Below are positions 33,777-42,468 of a stretch of 64,000 bases of DNA, one piece after another. Both the position numbers and the translations under genes were made by a program. The stretch's first letter is position 1. Every line of letters begins with the position of its first letter. Location of the stretch: contig CAZJHX010000025.1 of NCBI GenBank assembly GCA_964545715.1, forward strand, positions 18,002 to 82,001, written 5' to 3'. Source of the DNA: CAZJHX01 sp964545715. GTDB lineage: Bacteria > Myxococcota_A > UBA9042 > GCA-2863065. The notes under the pieces were generated by a model. It did not search any database and was not told the DNA's origin. It saw nothing but the letters and a program-made list of their open reading frames with translations.

Positions 33777-35255
33777 TTAGTCCTCTGTCGGGCTCAGCAC
33801 GTGCGGCAGCTCAGCGATCAGGTCGGACGCGATGACGCTCTCCTGGCCAAGACGCTGCGCTGCGCGATCGCCCGCCAGGCCGTGCAAATAGACCGCCGTG
33901 CGAGAGGCGTCGACCACGTCCAGACGCGGCAGAAATGCGGCGATGATCCCCGCCAGAACGTCCCCGCTGCCCGCCGTCGCCATGCCCGGGTTGCCGTTCC
34001 GGTTGATCCACGCGACATCTCCCGGCGCTGCGATCAGCGTCTTCGATCCCTTCAGCACCACGCAAGCCCCCGTCGCCTCGATGAGGCCGGCCAGCCCGGC
34101 AAAGCGGTTGCCCTGCAGCTTGGCCGTGCTGACGTCCAGCATGCGCGCCGCCTCGCCCGGGTGAGGGGTGATCACGGCGGGGCTCGGCAGCTCGGGGTCC
34201 AGGTGGTCCAGTGCACCGGCATCAGCGACAACCGGCACGCCGCTGTTCAAAGCGGCTGCGACGGCCGCCTTCGCGCCCTCGCCCTCCAGGCCCGGACCGA
34301 TGAGGATGACGTCGCGGCCCTCACAGGCTGCGGCCACGTCTCCCGACTGGATCATCAGCTCCGGCACGCGCCCCTCCAGCGCCGCCTGGCTGCGCTCGTC
34401 GGTGAGGATGGTCACAAGTCCTGCGCCCGCACGCAGCGCCGCCATGCCGGCCAGCAGCACCGCGCCCGTCTTGCCCGGGCTGCCGCCGATGATGAGCAGG
34501 TTGCCGTACTGCCCTTTGTGCGTGTTCTGCAGACGCGGCGGCAGGTAGGGTGGCGTGAGATCGTCGTTGGTGTACACGCCGGGGTCGACATGCTCGATAA
34601 CGTCCGGCGGGATGCCGATGTCGATGACCGCCAGCTCCCCCGCGTAATCGCAGCCCGGGTGAATGAGCAGACCGCGCTTGGGCAGCGCAAACGTCACGGT
34701 CAGATCGGCCATCACGGCGCGCCCCATGACCCACCCGGTGTCCGACGAGATGCCGGACGGCAGGTCGACCGCCACGATCATCGCCTCGGCCTGATTGATC
34801 CGGTCGATGACCTGCCGGGCCAGGCCGCGCACCTCGGCCTCCAGCCCGGTGCCCAGGATGGCGTCCACGATCAGCGGCGCCGCGTCCAAAAGGGCCTCGG
34901 CGTCCTTGTTCCAGCTCTCCGACAGCTCGATCACGTCAATGCCGAGCATGTCGACCGCGTCCAGCTGAGTGAGCGCGTCACCGCCGACCCCGTCGCGAGC
35001 GCCGACCAGGATGCAGTATGTGTCGATGCCCCAGCCGCTGAGACAGCGCGCGATGACAAAGCCGTCGCCACCGTTGTTGCCGCGCCCGCAGACGACGGCC
35101 ACCGGACCGCCATCCAGGTCGGCGTAGACGTCGCGCGCCAGCTCGGCCACACCCCGCCCCGCGTTCTCCATGAGCACCACTCCGGCGATGCCGGCGTCCT
35201 CGATGGTGATCTGGTCCATCGCGCGCATCTGGGCGGCGGTGACGACCGCCGTCAT
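33777..35255 (-). CDS. nnr: Bifunctional NAD(P)HX epimerase/ADP-dependent NAD(P)HX dehydratase
   Basis: 492 residues with the two standard domains. The N-terminal YjeF epimerase half opens AQMRAMDQITIEDAGIAGVV and has CGRGNNGGDGFVIAR. The C-terminal ribokinase-like dehydratase has GSPGKTGAVLLAGMAALRAG, TPHPGEAARML and NPGMATAGSGDVLAGI. It repairs hydrated NADH and NADPH. The gene overlaps glmM by 4 bases and is followed 6 bases later by tsaC. Confidence 0.95.
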   Translation of the reverse strand: MTAVVTAAQMRAMDQITIEDAGIAGVVLMENAGRGVAELARDVYADLDGGPVAVVCGRGNNGGDGFVIARCLSGWGIDTYCILVGARDGVGGDALTQLDAVDMLGIDVIELSESWNKDAEALLDAAPLIVDAILGTGLEAEVRGLARQVIDRINQAEAMIVAVDLPSGISSDTGWVMGRAVMADLTVTFALPKRGLLIHPGCDYAGELAVIDIGIPPDVIEHVDPGVYTNDDLTPPYLPPRLQNTHKGQYGNLLIIGGSPGKTGAVLLAGMAALRAGAGLVTILTDERSQAALEGRVPELMIQSGDVAAACEGRDVILIGPGLEGEGAKAAVAAALNSGVPVVADAGALDHLDPELPSPAVITPHPGEAARMLDVSTAKLQGNRFAGLAGLIEATGACVVLKGSKTLIAAPGDVAWINRNGNPGMATAGSGDVLAGIIAAFLPRLDVVDASRTAVYLHGLAGDRAAQRLGQESVIASDLIAELPHVLSPTED

Positions 35256-36607
35256 TCGGCGCTCGCGGGAGCAAATGTGGCGGCGATCGTCTCCGCGTGC
35301 TCCAGGATCTGGCCCTCGTCGACCCCCTCCAACATCACGCGCACCTTGGACTCGGTGCCGGAGTAGCGCACCAGCACGCGGCCGGTGTCGCCCAGGTCCG
35401 TCTCGGCCGCGCCGATCGCCGCCATCACGTCGGGCAGCTCTGTGATCGGCGGCTTGGACGCCACGTTCTTGTTGATCAGCACCTGGGGCACCCGATCCAT
35501 CACGCGCGCCAGCTCCGACAGCGGCTTGTCCTCCTGCAGCATGACCTGAATCGTCTTGAGCGCCGCGACAACCCCGTCACCGGTGGTCATGTGGTCCAGG
35601 AAGATGATGTGGCCGCTCTGCTCGCCACCCAGGTTGTAGCCGCCGCGGCGCATCTCAGCGACGACGTTGCGGTCACCCACGCTGGTCCGCAGCATGTTGA
35701 TGTCCGCCCGGCGCATGGCGATCTCCAGCCCCAGGTTGCTCATGACGGTCGCCACCAGCGTGTCGTTGGCCAGCTTGCCGGACTTCTTCATGTGCAGCGC
35801 GGTCAGCGCCATCAGCTGGTCGCCATCTACGACGTTGCCGTGCTCGTCCGCCACAATGACCCGGTCCGCGTCGCCGTCCAGAGACAGGCCCAGGTCGGCA
35901 TCAAACGTCCGCACCGCGTCGCACATCGACTCGGGATACAGCGAGCCGCAGCCGGCGTTGATGTTGGTCCCGTTGGGCTTGTTGCCGATCACGAAGACCT
36001 TGGCGCCAAGCTCCTGAAACACGGCCGGCGCCACGCGATACGCGGCGCCGTGGGCACAGTCCACAACGATGCGCATGCCGTCCAGGTGCATGTTCTTGGC
36101 CATCACAGCCTTGAGAAAGACGACGTAGCGCGCCCACGACTCATCGATTTGGTGCGCTTTGCCCAGCTGCTCTCGGGTCTTGCCGGCGTCGTGGAACGCG
36201 TCCTCCAACACCATCTGCTCGATGTCGCTTTCGACCGCGTCCGGCAACTTGAACCCGTCGTGCCCAAACAGCTTGATGCCGTTGTCGTAGTACGGGTTGT
36301 GCGACGCGGAGATGACCACCCCGGCGTTGGCGCGCATGCTCTTGGTAATGAACGCGATGCCGGGAGTCGGCAGCGGGCCGGTAAACCAGACGTCCGCGCC
36401 CATCGCGTTCACGCCGGCAGCCAGCGCCTGCTCGAAGATGTATCCGCTCAGGCGCGTGTCTTTGCCGATGACGATGCGCGCCCGGTGCCCGTCGGACTCC
36501 TGAAAGTGCGCTCCAAGCGCGCGACCCAGCCGCAGCGCCATATCGGGTGTCATGGGCGGGACATTCGCCTCGCCACGGATGCCGTCAGTACCGAAGAGTG
36601 CAGCCAT
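35252..36607 (-). CDS. glmM: Phosphoglucosamine mutase
   Basis: 451 residues. It converts glucosamine-6-phosphate to glucosamine-1-phosphate for peptidoglycan and LPS precursors. The active-site phosphoserine loop is VVISASHNPYYDNGIKLFG (~97-115), the metal loop LSLDGDADRVIVAD (~240) and the sugar-phosphate loop RYSGTESKVRVM near the C-terminus. It starts MAALFGTDGIRGEAN, typical of GlmM. It lies 15 bases after folP, the classical folP-glmM order. Confidence 0.96.
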   Translation of the reverse strand: MAALFGTDGIRGEANVPPMTPDMALRLGRALGAHFQESDGHRARIVIGKDTRLSGYIFEQALAAGVNAMGADVWFTGPLPTPGIAFITKSMRANAGVVISASHNPYYDNGIKLFGHDGFKLPDAVESDIEQMVLEDAFHDAGKTREQLGKAHQIDESWARYVVFLKAVMAKNMHLDGMRIVVDCAHGAAYRVAPAVFQELGAKVFVIGNKPNGTNINAGCGSLYPESMCDAVRTFDADLGLSLDGDADRVIVADEHGNVVDGDQLMALTALHMKKSGKLANDTLVATVMSNLGLEIAMRRADINMLRTSVGDRNVVAEMRRGGYNLGGEQSGHIIFLDHMTTGDGVVAALKTIQVMLQEDKPLSELARVMDRVPQVLINKNVASKPPITELPDVMAAIGAAETDLGDTGRVLVRYSGTESKVRVMLEGVDEGQILEHAETIAATFAPASAE

Positions 36608-36622
36608 AGGCGGCTACAACTA

Positions 36623-37474
36623 TCATGTCGTCTGGTGAAACCCCAAGCCTGCGACCGCATCGGCCACCAACACGACGTCCCGCAGCGCGGCCACGTCATG
36701 AACCCTGACGACCCTGGCACCGGCCAGGATGCACGCCGTCACAGCGGCCGCCGTCCCCATCAGCCGCTCATCGACCGGACGGCCTGTCAGCGGCTTCAGA
36801 AACGACTTGCGGCTCACGCCCATCAGCACGGGCAGCCCGACGTCCTGCCCGATCGCACCGCACGCACGTATCAGCGCCAGGTTGTGCTCCAGGCGCTTGC
36901 CGAACCCGATGCCGGGATCGACCAGTATGCGCTCGCGCACCACACCGGCCTGCACCGCCGTGTCGACCGCAGCGGCCAGGTGTCCGGTCACCTGCCGCAC
37001 GACATCGCTGTAGCTGGGGTCCTCTTGCATCGTCTCCGGGCTGCCCTGCATGTGCATCAGGCACACCCAGGCGTCCGCCGCCGCAGCCACCCCCGCCATC
37101 GCCGGATCGCCGTTGAACGCCGTCACGTCGTTGACCATCGTGGCGCCCGCCTCCAGCGCGGCCTCTGCGACCGCCGCCTTGGCCGTGTCGATGCTGATCG
37201 GGGCATCACAGCGCTCCCGCAAACCGCGGATCACGGGCAGGACCCGGGCCAGCTCCTCGGCAACGCCCACAGCCGCCGCACCCGGACGAGTCGATTCGCC
37301 CCCCACGTCCAGGATGTCCGCGCCGTCGTCAACCAGGCGCAGGCCCTGATCCACGGCATCGCGCGTCGCTAGAAAGCGGCCGCCGTCGCTAAATGAGTCG
37401 GGTGTGACGTTGATGACGCCCATGATGAGCGTCCTGCCCTCAGAGATGAGGGCCTCCAAGGACGCCGAGGACAT
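36623..37474 (-). CDS. folP: Dihydropteroate synthase
   Basis: 283 residues. It joins p-aminobenzoate to the pterin diphosphate in folate synthesis. Motifs are MGVINVTPDSFSDGG (pterin and Mg loop), DVGGESTRPGA, PISIDTAKAAV, DPGIGFGKRLEHN and GVSRKSF. The ATG at 37474 lies inside the terminal palindrome of an inverted-repeat element (37467-37654), so translation initiation may depend on RNA structure there. The next in-frame ATG is within the conserved first strand, so the start is probably right. Confidence 0.95.
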   Translation of the reverse strand: MSSASLEALISEGRTLIMGVINVTPDSFSDGGRFLATRDAVDQGLRLVDDGADILDVGGESTRPGAAAVGVAEELARVLPVIRGLRERCDAPISIDTAKAAVAEAALEAGATMVNDVTAFNGDPAMAGVAAAADAWVCLMHMQGSPETMQEDPSYSDVVRQVTGHLAAAVDTAVQAGVVRERILVDPGIGFGKRLEHNLALIRACGAIGQDVGLPVLMGVSRKSFLKPLTGRPVDERLMGTAAAVTACILAGARVVRVHDVAALRDVVLVADAVAGLGFHQTT

Positions 37475-37653
37475 CTAGATGTTCTCGGCGGAAAGGGTGA
37501 CACCTTGGCGCGGACGGCTCGTCGCCTCGCAAGGCGGGCGAGCGAAGGCGGGGTGGTGCCCCGTCGAGCGAGAGCGAAGCGACCCAACGCAGCGAGGTGG
37601 CGAGGCGGCCCGCCAATGGGTCGCCATTTCTGCCGAGGACATCTAGATGTCCT

Positions 37654-37654
<1 letters not shown>
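37467..37654. repeat. Inverted-repeat (MITE-like or structured-RNA) element between ftsH and folP
   Basis: The left arm (37467-37529) and the reverse complement of the right arm (37592-37654) agree at about 52 of 63 positions by hand alignment. Each end starts with GAGGACATCTAGATGT(C/T)CTC, itself a palindrome (perfect at 37635-37654, one mismatch at the left). The ~62-base centre contains a short GGGGTGGTGCCCC hairpin. The element begins at the folP start and ends at the ftsH stop, filling the whole intercistronic space. No protein is encoded. It could be a small mobile MITE or an RNA hairpin controlling folP or ftsH expression. Confidence 0.75.
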
Positions 37655-39630
<1,976 letters not shown>

Positions 39631-39641
39631 TGCGTCACGCC

Positions 39642-40577
39642 TTAAGCCGGGTCACGGCCACTATCGATGAATACTAAGCAACCGTCTTGGTTTGGCAACC
39701 CTTTAGCTCTCAGTTTGCCGATCACAACTGTCTTGCCACCTTCTAATTGGACAGCACCACCCCGCCCGTGGATGAGGCGCGTGATGGCTGCCATCCGCTC
39801 TGCCGTGATCGGCACTTTTGCCGCGGCCCTTAAGATATGCGGCACCAACCCCGCATGAGTTTGTCTTAAAGGCGTCACTGCAAGGCCGTATTCCTCCAGG
39901 TGCGCAGCCGCGGCAGCCTCGATGAAGGCGCGATCCGATCGCGCTGAGTCGGCCAGGCGGGTCAGCGCACGCCGAATATTGGGCTGAAAGTCGCTCGACA
40001 GCAGCGGCAGCAGCACATGGCGCACTCGGTTTCTCAGCGGGTCCGTCGACGCGTTGGACGGGTCCGTCCGAAATGGCTGCTCACGCGCGCTGAGATAGTC
40101 CAGCACCTCCGCCCGCGTCACGGCCAGCAGCGGCCGGATGTACACGCCACGACGCGGCGGAATCGCCGACAGCCCCGACAGGCCCGTGCCCCGGAGCACC
40201 CGCAGCAGCACCGTCTCCGCCTGGTCGTCCGCGGTGTGCCCCGTCGCGATGGCGGGCGCCCCCAGCGCCTCGAAGGCCGCGTACCGTCCCTGCCGCAGGT
40301 CATCTTCGCTGCCCGACCCCGGCGCGCACGTCAGCGCGTGAAAGGGCACCCCCAAAGCCTGCGCCAGCTGCCCGACAAACGCCGCGTCCTCGCCGGTCTC
40401 GGGACGGGTCCCGTGGTCGACGTGCGCGAGCTCCAGCTCGTACCGCAAGCCGTGGAGCGCCAGCGCCAGCGACACTGAGTCGGCGCCGCCACTGACGGCA
40501 GCTACCACCCGCCCGCCGGCCTCAAGGAGCTGCTGGCTTTGGATCTGCTGTCTTACTTTTTGGAGAAAGCCATGCAC
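39642..40577 (-). CDS. tilS: tRNA(Ile)-lysidine synthase
   Basis: 311 residues from a GTG at 40577 with GGAG 7 bases upstream; an ATG at 40613 would add 12 residues and enlarge the overlap. The PP-loop VVAAVSGGADSVSLALA binds ATP for modification of C34 in tRNA-Ile(CAU). HVDHGTRPETGEDAAFV and ATGHTADDQAETVLLR are conserved TilS motifs. The protein is short and lacks the full C-terminal substrate domain of E. coli TilS, as in many bacteria. It overlaps the upstream exported-protein gene by 56 bases out of frame, which is large for a real gene pair. Confidence 0.9.
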   Translation of the reverse strand: MHGFLQKVRQQIQSQQLLEAGGRVVAAVSGGADSVSLALALHGLRYELELAHVDHGTRPETGEDAAFVGQLAQALGVPFHALTCAPGSGSEDDLRQGRYAAFEALGAPAIATGHTADDQAETVLLRVLRGTGLSGLSAIPPRRGVYIRPLLAVTRAEVLDYLSAREQPFRTDPSNASTDPLRNRVRHVLLPLLSSDFQPNIRRALTRLADSARSDRAFIEAAAAAHLEEYGLAVTPLRQTHAGLVPHILRAAAKVPITAERMAAITRLIHGRGGAVQLEGGKTVVIGKLRAKGLPNQDGCLVFIDSGRDPA

Positions 40578-41280
40578 CAAGGGTCTCCGCGTCGATCGCC
40601 AGCGACCGCTCATCGGAGTCGGGCGCGCGCCGGTAGTTTATGCCCAGCAGGCTGCCGTCGGCCGCCAAAAGCGCCGTTCCGTGAGCAAACCGGATGTCGT
40701 TTATATACACGCCCTTCACCGGCGCCTTGTCAGGATCGATCACATTTACGACCAGCCCTTTGCGTAGCGTCGGAAACTGCGCATGCAGCCCATCTACCGC
40801 AAACACGGGCGTTGTCCGCTTTAGCTCGATGGTGCTGTTCAGCGCCAACGCGACCAGCTCCGCCCGCAGCCAGAAGTCATCGCACGTGAGCTCTCCGATC
40901 GCGCCGTCTCCCAGCGTCACCGCCTTATCCACCCGCACCCACCGGCCCGACGGCGAGCGCAGGTCAATGCGCACCGCCTCCTTTGCGATCGGCCCGGACG
41001 TCAGCAACCGCGCCCGCCCCCCCTTCGGACCAGCCACCGCCACGGCAAACCCGATGATCGGCTGCGCGGTCGACGGGTCCAGGTGTGCCGGCATCTTCTT
41101 GTAGGCGCGCAACGGCACAACGCTGCGCTGCATCGAGCGCGCGAAAGCCCGGCCGGCTTCGTAGTTGAAGAGGAGCTCGTTGAGGCGATCGGCGTGCGCC
41201 GGACCGGCCAGCAAGCAAGCCGCCAGGCACAAAAACAGCAGCCTAGAAGTGATAGAAGCCTGTGATCTTGTCGTCCTCAC
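40522..41280 (-). CDS. Exported protein, possible degenerate trypsin-like protease
   Basis: 252 residues with a signal peptide ending AGPAHA. The body is beta-rich. HGTALLAADGSLLGINYR near the C-terminus resembles the strand after the serine in HtrA/trypsin folds (GNSGGPLLN...GxVIGIN), but the serine motif is absent. No clear catalytic His or Asp is visible. It may be a pseudoenzyme or an unrelated beta-barrel. The GTG at 41280 is the earliest start and overlaps the upstream gene by 38 bases; no good Shine-Dalgarno is seen. Confidence 0.55.
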   Translation of the reverse strand: MRTTRSQASITSRLLFLCLAACLLAGPAHADRLNELLFNYEAGRAFARSMQRSVVPLRAYKKMPAHLDPSTAQPIIGFAVAVAGPKGGRARLLTSGPIAKEAVRIDLRSPSGRWVRVDKAVTLGDGAIGELTCDDFWLRAELVALALNSTIELKRTTPVFAVDGLHAQFPTLRKGLVVNVIDPDKAPVKGVYINDIRFAHGTALLAADGSLLGINYRRAPDSDERSLAIDAETLGAWLSPKSKTADPKPAAP

Positions 41281-41731
41281 CCGTGGAGAACAGCACGATC
41301 GCGTGCGGGACCTCGTCGCCTTCCAGGTTCTTGATCAGCCACACGCGCGGCGGATTGATGTCGTTGCCGCCGCAGAAATTCTCGGGAATGCGCCGGATCC
41401 ACTGCGCCACGTCGGCGTCCTTCTCGCGCCACTCCCGCGACATGTAGCCGAGCTCACGCCCGATCGCAGTGCAGTTGCCTTTCTCGAGCGGCACCTTCTT
41501 GAACGGCTTGCGCAGCTTGCGAAAGACGGTCGTGTAATGCTTGGCGATCTTCTCGGCCACCACCGTGTCGGTGCCCATCGTGCCGTATTTCAGGCCGGTC
41601 TGGACGGTGATCTTGGCGGCGGCAGACCCCTTTCCACGGGTAAACGCAGCGTGCCAGTCATCGCCGATATCGGCGAGCGCAGCGGGCGCGACGAGCATTA
41701 CAGCAATCACGATTGACAAGAGTCGGTTCAT
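41243..41731 (-). CDS. Small exported protein of unknown function
   Basis: 162 residues from the ATG at 41731, which has GGGGGTGG just upstream and a perfect TATAAT 19 bases before it. The signal peptide is MNRLLSIVIAVMLVAPAALA. The mature protein is basic, with two cysteines (GNCTAIG, ENFCGGND) that could pair, and ends GEDDKITGFYHF. No family is recognised. It is the promoter-proximal gene of the block leading to tilS-ftsH-folP-glmM, so it may share expression with them. Confidence 0.7.
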   Translation of the reverse strand: MNRLLSIVIAVMLVAPAALADIGDDWHAAFTRGKGSAAAKITVQTGLKYGTMGTDTVVAEKIAKHYTTVFRKLRKPFKKVPLEKGNCTAIGRELGYMSREWREKDADVAQWIRRIPENFCGGNDINPPRVWLIKNLEGDEVPHAIVLFSTGEDDKITGFYHF

Positions 41732-41749
41732 ATCCACCCCCACTGGGCC

Positions 41750-41756
41750 TATTATA
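41750..41756. promoter_or_regulatory. Bidirectional promoter with shared -10 (TATTATA)
   Basis: TATTATA holds TATTAT on the plus strand (8 bases before the GTG at 41764) and consensus TATAAT on the minus strand (19 bases before the ATG at 41731). Six of the seven base pairs are used by both. On the minus strand TTGATC precedes it by 15 bases. Confidence 0.55.
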
Positions 41757-41763
41757 GCTTGCT

Positions 41764-42261
41764 GTGCACATGATCAAGCTCGCAACACCCGCGGTCGTCA
41801 TCATTATGATGGCCCTCAGCGCCCGCTCTGCCGCCGCCGACGGCGGTTTGGAGCTTCGCCGCTTCACGCCCGACGGCACGCTGGCCGACAAGCACGCGGT
41901 CATCACCGGCAAGGACGCGGTGCTGATCGTCGTCTTCGCGACCTGGTGCCAGGCCTGCAATAAAAAGATGGGGATGCTCAACCAGCTGGCCAACGACGTC
42001 CGCGATCGCGGTGTACGCGTGGCCGGCGTCTCCGTGGACGAGAGCCACAAGCCAATCGCAGGCTGGATGGACCGGCACGATCCGGCTTTTCGCGTGTACT
42101 TTGCCGACGCCGAGGTGCGCGGCGGTCGATCGCTTCTCCGCAGCGTCGGAGTGCTTCCCACCATAGTGCTCGTGTCGACCGAAGGCACGGTACTGCGACG
42201 CTTTCGCGGCAAGATCTCCGAAGAGGCCCTCCGCGGCGCATTGCGCCCTCTGCTGCATTAG
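41764..42261 (+). CDS. TlpA-like periplasmic thioredoxin-fold protein
   Basis: 165 residues from the GTG at 41764 (an ATG at 41770 is an alternative). The signal peptide ends ARSAAA. The redox motif is TWCQAC in VVFATWCQACNKKM, and the cis-proline is VLPTIVLVS. Both are features of TlpA/ResA-type thiol oxidoreductases that reduce disulfides outside the cytoplasm. WCQAC (W-C-x2-C) is less common than WCGPC. The promoter is shared with the minus-strand exported gene. It is a single gene followed by a structured intergenic region. Confidence 0.85.
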   Translation: MHMIKLATPAVVIIMMALSARSAAADGGLELRRFTPDGTLADKHAVITGKDAVLIVVFATWCQACNKKMGMLNQLANDVRDRGVRVAGVSVDESHKPIAGWMDRHDPAFRVYFADAEVRGGRSLLRSVGVLPTIVLVSTEGTVLRRFRGKISEEALRGALRPLLH

Positions 42262-42370
42262 CACTGGTAGGACCGCGCAGTCCCTCATTTCAAGACAGCA
42301 AGAAAGGGCGCGTCCGTGCATTTCACGCGGCAACATCGCCCCCGATACGCGGAGCCATCGCGCCGCCCGC

Positions 42371-42453
42371 GATAGGGTATCCGGGACGGCTTTGGCAGCT
42401 CAGACTGCCAAAGACGTCGTAGATAAGTACCCGGGTCGGATAAGGTATCCGGG
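42371..42453. repeat. Triplicated GATArGGTAyCCGGG motif around a hairpin
   Basis: GATAGGGTATCCGGG (42371-42385), GATAAGTACCCGGG (42422-42435) and GATAAGGTATCCGGG (42439-42453) are near-copies within 83 bases. The first and third differ at one base. They flank the stem-loop at 42385-42418 in the 207-base space between two convergent genes. The function is unknown; protein binding or transcription-end structure is possible. Confidence 0.5.
42385..42418. terminator. Strong hairpin between convergent genes
   Basis: GACG-g-CTTTGGCAG, loop CTCAGA, CTGCCAAAG-a-CGTC: a 13-pair stem with one G.A mismatch. It lies between the TlpA-like stop (42261) and the plsB stop (42469). No run of T follows on either strand, so a bidirectional terminator is plausible but not textbook. 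Confidence 0.5.
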
Positions 42454-42468
42454 TCTAGAGACCTCAAT

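Noticed and set aside
33003..37372. Two long plus-strand frames (33003-35366, 35297-37372) opposite nnr, glmM and folP
   Set aside because: The minus strand carries complete housekeeping enzymes with all catalytic motifs; the plus-strand products are Arg/His/Val-rich shadows.
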